Below, in pieces: positions 46,654 through 55,401 of a DNA stretch of 64,000 nucleotides (the stretch's first letter is position 1; each line of letters opens with the position of its first letter). This DNA is from UBA12202 sp049595035 (lineage in GTDB: Bacteria; Pseudomonadota; Alphaproteobacteria; Puniceispirillales; UBA1172). The notes under the pieces were generated by a model. That model was not told where the DNA came from, made no database searches, and worked only from the letters and a program-made list of their open reading frames with translations. The stretch covers positions 124,001 through 188,000 of the forward strand of contig JBMYKD010000001.1 in assembly GCA_049595035.1 (NCBI GenBank), given 5' to 3'. A program made the position numbers and the translations under genes.

Positions 46654-46671
46654 ACCACATTATATTGTGGT
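46654..46671. repeat. Inverted repeat between dnaA and dnaN
   Basis: ACCACA at 46654-46659 and TGTGGT at 46666-46671 flank TTATAT. There is no T-run, so it is a poor terminator; it may be an operator or chance. It lies 26 bp after the dnaA stop and 175 bp before dnaN. Confidence 0.35.
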
Positions 46672-46845
46672 ATTAGTTCATAAAAACATGCTATAAATTG
46701 TGTTATTGGTAAAAGTCATGATACCATGGTGGTCATGGTTGTATTTTGCCGATTTAGATGTGTAATGGTTCAATGTTTGCTGTCTGGTTATGGCTCTGAA
46801 CCCAAACTGGTATGAACGCAATAAAGATAAAAGAAAGGCCTCGCC

Positions 46846-47952
46846 ATGAAATTAAGCATTGATCGCGCCGCATTGATAAAGCCGCTTGGTCATATCCAAG
46901 GTGTGGTAGAACGGCGGAACACGATTCCTATTTTGTCCAATATGGTTATCAGGGCAGAATCTGGCCAGTTGAAGCTAACCGCAACAGATATGGAAATGGA
47001 TATGGTGGAAACCACCCATGCCGCGGTTGCCGAAGAAGGTGTGATTACCACACCAGCTCATATGTTCTATGATATTGTTCGTAAATTACCCGAAGGGTCT
47101 GAAATTACCATCACCGCAGATACGTCCGGTCAGGCACAGATCAGCGCAGGACGGTCGACATTCCGTCTGCCAACATTATCGGTTGATGATTTTCCCGCGA
47201 TAAGCAGCGCTGAAATGCCTGTATCTTTCCATGTGCCGGCGGCGGATTTGAAGTCCATGATAGAATTAACCCGCATGGCTACCTCAACCGAAGAATCCCG
47301 TTATTATCTGAATGGCATTTATTTTCATCAGACACCAGATCGTCTGTTGCGTGCTGTAGCCACAGATGGACATAGACTTGCGCTGACACAGATGGATTTA
47401 CCGCAAGGGGCGGAAACGATGCCTTCGGTCATTATTCCGCGAAAAGCTTACACAGAATTATTCCGTCTGATGGAAGATTTTGATGGTGATGTCGAAGTTG
47501 GTCTTTCTGATAACCGTGCCCGATTTGCTCTGGGCCAGGTGGTGATGACAACAAAACTGATTGACGGAACATTCCCGGATTATGATCGTGTGGTACCTAA
47601 AGATAATCAACGCAAATCTATTGTGAAAGTGTCGGAATTCAGCGCTGCGGTTGATCGCGTATCAACGATTTCGGCTGAAAAAACCCGCACCGTTCAGTTA
47701 ACCTTCAGCAATGGAAGCCTGACGGTTTCTGCAAACAGCACAGATCAGGCCAGTGCAACAGAAGTGATCGAAGCAAGCTGGGCTGATGAAGACCTTAAGA
47801 TAGGGTTCAATGCACGTTATCTGCTTGATATTACCAACCTGATTGAAGGGGATGACATGGAATTTGCTTTTGCCGAACCATCAAACCCGACATTGATCCG
47901 CTCACCCAAGGATGATGCCAGTCTGTTTGTGGTGATGCCGATGCGCGTCTGA
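46846..47952 (+). CDS. dnaN: DNA polymerase III beta subunit (sliding clamp)
   Basis: The ring-shaped processivity clamp of 368 residues. Its three repeated domains are visible: MKLSIDRAALIKPLGHIQGV with RRNTIPILSNM, RYYLNGIYFH with VATDGHRLAL in the middle, and the C-terminal FNARYLLDITNLIEGDDMEF ending VVMPMRV, the peptide groove region. AAAGAAAGGCCTCGCC precedes the ATG. It lies between dnaA and recF. Confidence 0.98.
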   Translation: MKLSIDRAALIKPLGHIQGVVERRNTIPILSNMVIRAESGQLKLTATDMEMDMVETTHAAVAEEGVITTPAHMFYDIVRKLPEGSEITITADTSGQAQISAGRSTFRLPTLSVDDFPAISSAEMPVSFHVPAADLKSMIELTRMATSTEESRYYLNGIYFHQTPDRLLRAVATDGHRLALTQMDLPQGAETMPSVIIPRKAYTELFRLMEDFDGDVEVGLSDNRARFALGQVVMTTKLIDGTFPDYDRVVPKDNQRKSIVKVSEFSAAVDRVSTISAEKTRTVQLTFSNGSLTVSANSTDQASATEVIEASWADEDLKIGFNARYLLDITNLIEGDDMEFAFAEPSNPTLIRSPKDDASLFVVMPMRV

Positions 47953-47971
47953 TCAGGGTCAGGATGTTTGC

Positions 47972-49144
47972 GTGATCGCTAGTCAGCCCATCCCTCATTC
48001 AGCCAGTGCTACCTGTCAGGCATGGATACGTCGCCTTGGCCTTAGCCGGTTTCGTAATTATCATCAGCTTGCACTGACACTGGATGAACGCAGTGTTATC
48101 CTTATTGGGCCAAATGGTGCAGGCAAGACAAATATTATGGAAGCGGTTTCCCTGATGGCACCCGGCCGGGGATTACGCCGCGCCAAACGTGATCAATTCA
48201 TGCATAATGGTGGTGATCAATCATCCTCTGTTTCTGATACAGGCCAGCCCTGGCGATGGACCATATCATGTGAGGCGGTCACAGAACTGGGGGCGTTTCG
48301 GGCTGGTACAGGTGAAGATAGCCATCAGGAAAACAGCCGGCGGGTTATCCGCATAGATGGTGAAACAGCATCACAGGCCGCATTGGCCGAGCGTCTGGCC
48401 ATTTCATGGTTAACCCCTGATATGGATGGTATTCTGGCCGGATCACCAAGTGAAAGGCGGCGGTTTCTAGATCGTCTTGTGATCGCTTTTGATCCAGCAC
48501 ATGCAGGTCGCTTAAGCCGGTATGAACGCGCGATGCGGCAAAGAAACCGTCTATTGGAAGATCAGGCCGAGGATCGCTGGCTAACCGCTGTTGAACAGGA
48601 ACTTGCCGCAACCGGAGTGGCCATTATCGCTGCCCGTCAAGCCATGGTAGAAGCGCTGGATCATGAAGCATCCATCCCTATTGCCGGGTTCCCAGCGGCA
48701 CGGCTTCTGATGACAGGAACAGCTGAAAACTGGCTTAAAATGATGCCAGCAGTTGATGTAGAGGATCGTATTCTGGCCACCGCTCGTCACCAGCGCCAGA
48801 ATGGTGAGCTTCATATGCCCGGTGCCCATAACAGTCTGTTAGAAGTCCGACATTCACAAACAGGGCAAATGGCTGAAACGTCATCAACAGGTGAACAGAA
48901 ATCACTAGTCATATCAGTGATACTGGCGCATGCTCGTTTACAGAATCAGCGGTTAGCGCGGCCACCAGTCCTCTTGCTTGATGATATTGTTTCACATCTG
49001 GATGCTGAAAGACGGCTAGCGTTGTTTGATCTGACAGCCGCATTGCCCGGCCAAGTCTGGTTTAGTGGAACCGACAGCATGAGTTTTGCCCCAATCAGCA
49101 GGAATGCCAATGTCATTCATCTCGATAAAGGGCAGCTAGTATAA
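47972..49144 (+). CDS. recF: DNA replication/repair protein RecF
   Basis: An SMC-like ATPase of 390 residues that loads RecA at gaps. It starts at GTG 47972, with CAGG nine bases upstream; the nearby ATG at 47963 is followed by a stop in its frame. The N-terminus has LGLSRFRNYHQLALTLDE and Walker A GPNGAGKT at 46-53. The ABC signature is in SSTGEQKSLVISVILAHARL and Walker B in PVLLLDDIVSHLDAERR. It follows dnaN by 19 bp. Confidence 0.95.
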   Translation: MIASQPIPHSASATCQAWIRRLGLSRFRNYHQLALTLDERSVILIGPNGAGKTNIMEAVSLMAPGRGLRRAKRDQFMHNGGDQSSSVSDTGQPWRWTISCEAVTELGAFRAGTGEDSHQENSRRVIRIDGETASQAALAERLAISWLTPDMDGILAGSPSERRRFLDRLVIAFDPAHAGRLSRYERAMRQRNRLLEDQAEDRWLTAVEQELAATGVAIIAARQAMVEALDHEASIPIAGFPAARLLMTGTAENWLKMMPAVDVEDRILATARHQRQNGELHMPGAHNSLLEVRHSQTGQMAETSSTGEQKSLVISVILAHARLQNQRLARPPVLLLDDIVSHLDAERRLALFDLTAALPGQVWFSGTDSMSFAPISRNANVIHLDKGQLV

Positions 49145-49179
49145 AATGATGACGTCATTAAAGGGAAAAGGATAAGCAT

Positions 49180-51612
49180 ATGAGCGATCAAGATCAAGGT
49201 AGCCAGACAGAAGGGGAATATGGCGCTGATCAGATTAAGGTCTTGCGTGGCCTTGATGCTGTCCGCAAGCGGCCCGGTATGTATATTGGTGACACAGATG
49301 ATGGCTCTGGCCTGCATCATATGATTTATGAGGTGGTAGACAACGCCATTGATGAAGCCCTGGCCGGATATTGTGACAAAGTCACCATTACATTGAATGG
49401 TGATGGGTCTGTGACCGTCACGGATAATGGCCGCGGCATACCAACCCAGATTCATCCCGAAGAAGGCATATCCGCCGCGGAAGTTATTATGACCCAGCTT
49501 CATGCAGGAGGAAAGTTTGATAGCAATACCTATAAGGTATCAGGTGGCTTACATGGTGTCGGTGTTTCTGTTGTTAATGCTTTAAGTTCAAAGCTGGATA
49601 TGGAAATTAAACGTGATGGCAAACGTCATGCGATGAGTTTTGCCCATGGTGATGCTGTTTCACCGCTTAGTGTTGTCGGCGATGCTGATGGAGAAACCGG
49701 AACATCCATCACCTTTACCCCGTCACAGGAAACATTTACCAATGTTGATTTTGATTTTGGGACGCTGGAACACCGTTTGCGTGAACTGGCTTTTCTGAAT
49801 AGCGGGATTAGCATCATGCTGACAGATGACCGGCAAGCAGAACAGAAACAGCGTGAGTTTAAATTTGACGGCGGTTTGAAAGAATATGTTTCATGGATAG
49901 ACCGCTCTCGTTCTTCCCTTCATGAACCGATTACCGCCAATACCGAAAAAGAAGGCGTCGGGGTCGAACTGGCCATGGAATGGACAGATTCCTATCATGA
50001 AACAACCATGTGTTTTACCAATAATATTCCCCAACGTGACGGCGGCACTCATCTGGCGGGTTTCCGGGCGGCCATGACGCGGGTGATTAATAATTACGCA
50101 CAGGAAAGCGGCATTGCAAAAAAAGAGAAAACCCAGCTATCCGGTGATGATGCACGCGAAGGATTGACAGCCATTATTTCAACAAAAGTCCCTGACCCTA
50201 AGTTTTCCTCGCAAACAAAAGATAAGCTGGTTTCCTCAGAGGTGCGGCCGCTGGTAGAACAGGCAGTGGCAGAAGCCCTGTCGCAATGGCTGGAAGAGCA
50301 TCCAACGGAAGCAAGAAAAGTTGTCTCAAAAGCTTATGAGGCAGCCGCCGCTCGCGAAGCGGCGCGAAAAGCGCGGGAATTAACCCGCCGCAAAGGGGTG
50401 CTAGATATCACAAGCCTGCCGGGAAAACTGGCAGATTGTCAGGAAAAAGACCCGGAAAAATCAGAAATCTTTCTGGTTGAGGGGGATTCCGCTGGCGGTT
50501 CGGCTAAACAGGGACGTGACCGTGCTAATCAGGCCATTCTTCCACTTCGTGGTAAAATCCTCAATGTTGAAAGAGCGCGTATTGATAAAATGTTAAGCTC
50601 AGCCGAACTGGGCACATTGATTACCGCAATTGGTGCTGGTGTTGGTAATGCGGATATAGACCCCGATAAAGCCCGTTATCACAAGATTATCATCATGACA
50701 GATGCGGATGTTGATGGCAGTCATATCCGGACATTGCTACTAACGTTTTTCTTCCGCCATATGAAACCGCTCATTGAACGTGGTTATCTCTATATTGCAC
50801 AGCCGCCGCTATTTCGCGCTAAGCGTGGCCAGTCGGAAGTCTATCTCAAAGATCAGCCAGCGATGGACGAATATCTGAAAGAACAGGGATTAAAGGATGC
50901 AATGCTGGAATGTGCAGATGGTCAGCAAATCGCTGGTGCTGATCTGAACGCGCTGATGATGATGGCTATCGGGGCTAGCAAAAGCATTCAGGCCATGGCC
51001 AGAATTGTGGGGTCTGCACATGTGGTCGAACAAGCCGCCATTGCAGGTATCCTTACACCTGAAAGCATTACAAATGCAGAAGCAGCAGATTATCTGGCCA
51101 AACGTCTTGAAGGTCTGTCCGATATTCTTGAACGTGGCTGGCAGGGCCAGATCACCATGGATAAGAATAATCAGCCTATGATGGAAATATCACGCACCTT
51201 GCGCGGGGTTACAGAGCGTTATGGTTTGACGCCGCGACTTCTGGCAACGGAAGAAGCACGCATCCTTGATCCGATGATTGGTGATTTGCAACGGTATTTT
51301 GGAAAACCAGCGCAATTGATTGTTGGTGGCAAATCACTGCCTGTTAACGGCCCGATCAATATGGTGGATCATGTGTTTGAAATAGGGCGTAAAGGGGCAC
51401 AGGTATCGCGATATAAAGGTCTTGGGGAAATGAATCCCGAACAGTTATGGGAAACAACCCTTGATCCAAATCAGCGGACTTTACTGAAGGTTACGATTGA
51501 TCACGAAGACGCCGCCGAAGAAGCATTTGCCATGTTGATGGGCGAATCTGTGGAAGAACGGCGGCAATTTATTCAGGAAAATGCGCTTAAAGTAGCCAAT
51601 CTGGATATTTGA
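49180..51612 (+). CDS. gyrB: DNA gyrase subunit B
   Basis: The ATPase subunit of DNA gyrase, 810 residues. The GHKL ATP site shows VRKRPGMYIGDTDDGSGLHH, then YEVVDNAIDEALAG with the catalytic Glu, and GLHGVGVSVVNALS. The TOPRIM domain has LVEGDSAGGSAKQGRDR and MTDADVDGSHIRTLLLTFFF. The C-terminal YKGLGEMNPEQLWETTLDP is intact. AAAGGAT precedes the ATG. It closes the dnaA-dnaN-recF-gyrB block. Confidence 0.98.
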   Translation: MSDQDQGSQTEGEYGADQIKVLRGLDAVRKRPGMYIGDTDDGSGLHHMIYEVVDNAIDEALAGYCDKVTITLNGDGSVTVTDNGRGIPTQIHPEEGISAAEVIMTQLHAGGKFDSNTYKVSGGLHGVGVSVVNALSSKLDMEIKRDGKRHAMSFAHGDAVSPLSVVGDADGETGTSITFTPSQETFTNVDFDFGTLEHRLRELAFLNSGISIMLTDDRQAEQKQREFKFDGGLKEYVSWIDRSRSSLHEPITANTEKEGVGVELAMEWTDSYHETTMCFTNNIPQRDGGTHLAGFRAAMTRVINNYAQESGIAKKEKTQLSGDDAREGLTAIISTKVPDPKFSSQTKDKLVSSEVRPLVEQAVAEALSQWLEEHPTEARKVVSKAYEAAAAREAARKARELTRRKGVLDITSLPGKLADCQEKDPEKSEIFLVEGDSAGGSAKQGRDRANQAILPLRGKILNVERARIDKMLSSAELGTLITAIGAGVGNADIDPDKARYHKIIIMTDADVDGSHIRTLLLTFFFRHMKPLIERGYLYIAQPPLFRAKRGQSEVYLKDQPAMDEYLKEQGLKDAMLECADGQQIAGADLNALMMMAIGASKSIQAMARIVGSAHVVEQAAIAGILTPESITNAEAADYLAKRLEGLSDILERGWQGQITMDKNNQPMMEISRTLRGVTERYGLTPRLLATEEARILDPMIGDLQRYFGKPAQLIVGGKSLPVNGPINMVDHVFEIGRKGAQVSRYKGLGEMNPEQLWETTLDPNQRTLLKVTIDHEDAAEEAFAMLMGESVEERRQFIQENALKVANLDI

Positions 51613-51634
51613 TCACCATCAGCAGGGAACTCAT

Positions 51635-52936
51635 ATGCCGCAACAGGATTATGCCTTTCTCCAAATCAATGATCTGATTGATAGTGGCCAGTTGGCTATG
51701 GTGCGCTGGATTGCACTGGGTGGGCAATTGCTGACGGTACTGATTGCTTATCTGGCACTTGATTTTGCTATCCCCATATACTGGCTGTTGCTGATTATTC
51801 TGATTTCTGCTGTCATTGGTATATGGCAACATTGGTTTGGCCATGTGCGCACCCGCATCAATAACTACGAAGCTTTTTTCCTTCTTGGCTTTGATACGCT
51901 TCAGCTTTCTGGATTATTATTTTTGACCGGTGGTCTGACCAATCCCTTTGCCTTACTTCTGCTGGCACCGGTGGCTGTATCAGCGTCGCTATTATCCATG
52001 CGTTACACCATTTCCCTGATCCTGCTGGTGGCTTTTCTGGCCAGCCTTTTATCCGTCTACCATATTCCATTGCCATGGCCGGATGCTTCACCGCAATGGC
52101 CTTGGCTATATCTGGTAGGGCTATGGGTCGCTATTGTTTTTGCGGTCGGGTTTATTGGCATTTACATTGGACTCTTAACCAATCAAGCACGGCATATTCT
52201 GCGCGGACTTTCTGATGCCCGTTTCAATATGGCGCGTGAACAGCAGGTGGTATCTCTGGGCAGTCTTGCCACTGTTGCGGCACATAAACTTGGCTCGCCA
52301 TTAAATACGATAACCCTGATCACCCATGAATTAGGGGAAATGCTGGATGAAAAGGTAGATTATGACACGCTGGCAAATGAAATCACGGCATTGAAAGTGG
52401 AAACGGAACGGTGCCGGATGATACTTGCCGGATTAAGTGAGGATGCTAACCAGATTGATCAGATGAGCCATGATCCCGTATCGGTGCTGGCCTTGGTACA
52501 GGGGCTTATTGATGATCGCTTTGCTGATATTCGTGACATGATCAGGTTGCAGATCATGGAAACAGTCATTGGTGAACCCCCTAAATTAGGGGGACGTCCG
52601 GACATTATCTATAGCCTTGAAATGATGATAGATAATGCGGCGCAATTTGCCACAAACACCGTCAATATCGCTCTTGGCTGGGATAAAAAGCATGTCTATA
52701 TCCGGATCACGGATGATGGCCCCGGATTTATGAGTGCTGTGCTGAACCGGCTTGGGGAGCCATATAATTCTTCTCGCAAAGGGGAAGATGGGCATATGGG
52801 GTTAGGCTTATTCATTGCTACCACCATGATCGAAGGACTAGGCGGCCAGTTGGTAGCCAGAAATGTCAAAGATGGCGGGGCTGAGATTACCTTTATTCTG
52901 CCACGGGCAGAAATTGATGTTCAGTATATGGAATAA
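51635..52936 (+). CDS. regB: Redox sensor histidine kinase RegB/PrrB/ActS
   Basis: A 433-residue membrane histidine kinase with about six N-terminal membrane segments (residues 25-185). The RegB quinone-binding heptapeptide GGxxNPF appears as GGLTNPF at 99-105, and the redox cysteine is Cys260 in ETERCRMILAGLSE. The phospho-accepting His is His217 in VAAHKLGSPLNTI; the residue after it is Lys218, where an acidic residue is usual. The ATPase has DNAAQFA, ITDDGPGF and GLGLFIATTMIEGLGG. The response regulator gene follows 51 bp later. In relatives the pair controls respiration, photosynthesis and carbon or nitrogen genes by oxygen and quinone state. Confidence 0.92.
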   Translation: MPQQDYAFLQINDLIDSGQLAMVRWIALGGQLLTVLIAYLALDFAIPIYWLLLIILISAVIGIWQHWFGHVRTRINNYEAFFLLGFDTLQLSGLLFLTGGLTNPFALLLLAPVAVSASLLSMRYTISLILLVAFLASLLSVYHIPLPWPDASPQWPWLYLVGLWVAIVFAVGFIGIYIGLLTNQARHILRGLSDARFNMAREQQVVSLGSLATVAAHKLGSPLNTITLITHELGEMLDEKVDYDTLANEITALKVETERCRMILAGLSEDANQIDQMSHDPVSVLALVQGLIDDRFADIRDMIRLQIMETVIGEPPKLGGRPDIIYSLEMMIDNAAQFATNTVNIALGWDKKHVYIRITDDGPGFMSAVLNRLGEPYNSSRKGEDGHMGLGLFIATTMIEGLGGQLVARNVKDGGAEITFILPRAEIDVQYME

Positions 52937-52987
52937 ACAGCTTACCTTGTGTTTAGGACTTTTCTGCCTATATAAGGTTATAGGATA

Positions 52988-53530
52988 ATGATGATGCATA
53001 AAACAGAACATAAATTGCTGATTGTTGATGATGATGAAGCTCTGCTTGGCCGATTAGCGCGGGTCATGGAACGGAAAGGCTTCATTGTCACAATGGCATC
53101 CTGTCTGAATGATGCGCGTGAGTGTATAAAGACAGAACAATTCAGCCATGCCATTCTTGATCTAAAGTTAGAACAAGGCAGCGGTCTGGATATCGTCCAG
53201 ATTCTGAAAGATCACCAGCCCGATTGCCGGGTGGTGATGCTCACTGGCTTTGGTAATATTGCAACAGCGGTATCTGCGGTTAAAGCTGGTGCAATTGATT
53301 ATCTGCCCAAACCGGCTGATCCTGATGCCATCGTAGCGGCTTTGCTCCAAAAGGGGGAATCCATGCCGCCACCACCAGAAGACCCCATGTCAGCTGATCG
53401 CGTGCGGTGGGAACATATTCAACGGGTTTATGAGCAATGTGGTCGGAACGTATCGGAAACAGCCAGACGCCTTAAGCTTCACCGTCGCACGTTACAAAGA
53501 ATCCTTGCCAAACACGCCCCAAGACCCTAA
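52988..53530 (+). CDS. regA: Response regulator RegA/PrrA/ActR
   Basis: A 180-residue response regulator. The receiver has the acidic pocket LLIVDDDEAL, the phospho-acceptor Asp58 in HAILDLKLEQGSG and the Lys in DYLPKPAD. A Pro-rich hinge (PPPPEDP) leads to the Fis-type helix-turn-helix, with GRNVSETARRLKLHRRTLQR near the C-terminus. This segment is nearly invariant in the RegA family. Three consecutive ATG codons at 52988, 52991 and 52994 are all possible starts. It is the partner of the RegB kinase just upstream. Confidence 0.95.
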   Translation: MMMHKTEHKLLIVDDDEALLGRLARVMERKGFIVTMASCLNDARECIKTEQFSHAILDLKLEQGSGLDIVQILKDHQPDCRVVMLTGFGNIATAVSAVKAGAIDYLPKPADPDAIVAALLQKGESMPPPPEDPMSADRVRWEHIQRVYEQCGRNVSETARRLKLHRRTLQRILAKHAPRP

Positions 53531-53533
53531 GCA

Positions 53534-53564
53534 TTGTATTCTGTCAACTGCATACAGAATACAA
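53534..53564. repeat. Perfect 11-bp inverted repeat before metZ
   Basis: TTGTATTCTGT at 53534-53544 is the exact reverse complement of ACAGAATACAA at 53554-53564, with the nine-base spacer CAACTGCAT. It begins three bases after the regA stop and ends two bases before the metZ ATG. No T-run follows. It could be an operator, or an RNA hairpin over the ribosome site, since no other Shine-Dalgarno is visible. Confidence 0.7.
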
Positions 53565-53566
53565 AG

Positions 53567-54757
53567 ATGAATAAAAACAAACACTATCATCCCGACACGA
53601 TGGCCGTAAGAGGCGGGTTAAACCGTTCTCATTTTGATGAAACGGCTGAAGCGTTGTACCTTACATCAGGGTATGTTTATAAAACGGCACAGGAAGCCGC
53701 CGATTCGTTCAGCGGTGATCTAGACCGTTTTGTTTATTCCCGTTATGGCAACCCTACTGTTGCTATGTTGCAGGAACGTCTGGCTTTACTAGAAGGGGCA
53801 CAATCCTGCCGAATGACAGCATCAGGCATGGCAGCGGTATTTGCCACGATGGCAAGTTTGTTGAAATCAGGTGATCGGGTTGTTGCCAGTCGGGCATTAT
53901 TTGGCGCATGCCACGCTATTCTAACGCAGATATTGCCACAATGGGGTATTGAAACCGAATTGATTGACGGCACGGATAGCGATGCCTGGGAAATGGCTTT
54001 ATCATGTCCGGCAAATATGGTTTTTATTGAAACACCATCAAACCCTTTGCTTGAACTCGTTGATCTGGAAAAAGTCACAGAATTAGCGCATCAGGCAGGT
54101 GCTCTCATGGTTGTTGATAATGTCTTTGCTACGCCTCTTGGACAGAAACCGATTGCCTATGGTGCTGATCTGGTCGTGTATTCAGCCACCAAGCATATTG
54201 ACGGTCAGGGACGGGTGCTTGGCGGTGCTATTCTTGGCAGGTCTGATCTGGTTGATGAGAAGATTTTTAAATTTCTCTGCCGCACAGGACCTTCTATTAG
54301 CCCTTTTAACGCATGGGTTTTGCTTAAGTCACTGGAAAGCCTATCCTTAAGGGTAGAACGCATGGTTGCAAATGCTGATTATGTGGCTAGACATATGGCA
54401 CAGCATTGTCCGGATATAAATATCCGCTATCCATGGCTGGAAAGTCATCCGCAATATGCTCTAGCTAAAAAACAGATGCAGCATGGCGGTAATATTATCG
54501 CGATGGAATTGCCGGGTGGGCAAGCGGCATGTTTCTGGTTTCTGGATCAGTTAGACATTATCGATATCTCAAATAATCTGGGCGATTCTAAATCATTAAT
54601 CTGTCACCCCTTTACCACGACGCATAGTAATCTTGATGCCGCAGATAGGGCTTTGCTTGGCATTACTGATGGCCATATTCGCCTGTCTGTCGGGCTTGAA
54701 CATGCTGATGATCTGATTGATGATCTGATGACAGGATATGCTGCTATTAAAAGCTAG
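53567..54757 (+). CDS. metZ: O-succinylhomoserine sulfhydrylase
   Basis: A PLP enzyme of the Cys/Met metabolism family, 396 residues, that makes homocysteine from O-succinyl- (or O-acetyl-) homoserine and sulfide. The PLP lysine is Lys209 in YSATKHIDGQGR. YSRYGNPTVAMLQERLALLE and ETPSNPLLELVDLEKV are family motifs. The start HPDTMAVRGGLNRSHFDETA matches MetZ rather than MetB or MetC. The ATG at 53567 lies right after an inverted repeat; an in-frame TTG at 53534 is within that repeat. Confidence 0.93.
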   Translation: MNKNKHYHPDTMAVRGGLNRSHFDETAEALYLTSGYVYKTAQEAADSFSGDLDRFVYSRYGNPTVAMLQERLALLEGAQSCRMTASGMAAVFATMASLLKSGDRVVASRALFGACHAILTQILPQWGIETELIDGTDSDAWEMALSCPANMVFIETPSNPLLELVDLEKVTELAHQAGALMVVDNVFATPLGQKPIAYGADLVVYSATKHIDGQGRVLGGAILGRSDLVDEKIFKFLCRTGPSISPFNAWVLLKSLESLSLRVERMVANADYVARHMAQHCPDINIRYPWLESHPQYALAKKQMQHGGNIIAMELPGGQAACFWFLDQLDIIDISNNLGDSKSLICHPFTTTHSNLDAADRALLGITDGHIRLSVGLEHADDLIDDLMTGYAAIKS

Positions 54758-54920
54758 GCGATAACCCCCCTAAGCCATGCTTATATTGATCTTTATGATA
54801 AGCCTCATCCGCTTGGGGCATTCATGATCCTTTCTGTTCGTCATATTCCTTCCTTTGCATCATATGAAAGATACCACCTGTTGCTGATAATACCCTTTTT
54901 GGATAGGTCAGGTGGAGCAG

Positions 54921-55367
54921 ATGTTGAGTGGTTTTCCGAATAAGTCTTTATGTGTTGTTATCCTTTTAGCCAGCACAACACTAACTGCTTGTGGCGGCGG
55001 TGGCGGTGGCGGCGGCAATCATTTTTCCATTACTAGTGATAGGCAGATGGGAACATTACCAGAAATAAGGCCGTTTACTCCGGATCAGACAGTGCCGGAT
55101 TTTGACGCCTCGGCAACAGAATATCTGGATACGCCGACGTTGCTGGCTATGGGGTTAACGCCATTTTATGCGGCAGGGATATCAGGGTCTGGCATTTCTG
55201 TCGGGGTGCTGGATAGTGGCATTGACGGGGATCATGAAGAACTTGATGGCCGCGTTGCGGGTGGAGGTGACTGGCAGGGTGATGGTCAGGGTGAAACATC
55301 ACCTCAAAAGTTTACGGGGCAAACTGGGTGCAAAAAATCGCACCCATGCCGTATGCAGGGCTATTGA
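54921..55367 (+). pseudogene. 5' remnant of a subtilisin-like (S8) lipoprotein gene
   Basis: From the ATG at 54921 (GGTGGAG four bases upstream) the protein has a lipoprotein signal peptide with Cys24 in LTAC followed by eight glycines, a linker, and the start of a subtilase domain. The catalytic Asp98 is in GVLDSGIDGDHEEL. Sequence typical of S8 stops at about GGGDWQGDGQG (near 55290) and the frame then runs for about 23 unrelated codons to a stop at 55365. The catalytic His and Ser are absent; intact S8 lipoproteins are hundreds of residues longer. The gene is broken. Confidence 0.8.
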
Positions 55368-55401
55368 ACTGGGTTTGACACAGGAAGCGTCCGAAACTTA
55401 A
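55291..55401 (+). pseudogene. 3' remnant of a LuxR-type regulator gene
   Basis: In a second frame, the 36 codons from GTG 55291 to the stop at 55399-55401 read VKHHLKSLRGKLGAKNRT and then HAVCRAIELGLTQE. This is the recognition helix and C-terminal tail of a LuxR-family helix-turn-helix domain. Nothing LuxR-like precedes it. It joins the S8 remnant at a point where CAGGGTGA is repeated (55275-55282 and 55287-55294). Its stop overlaps the acs stop on the other strand. Confidence 0.7.

Noticed and set aside
54758..54920. Hairpin-like CCCC-T-AAGC / GCTTGGGG pair after metZ
   Set aside because: Long loop, a bulge and no T-run, so not a convincing terminator.
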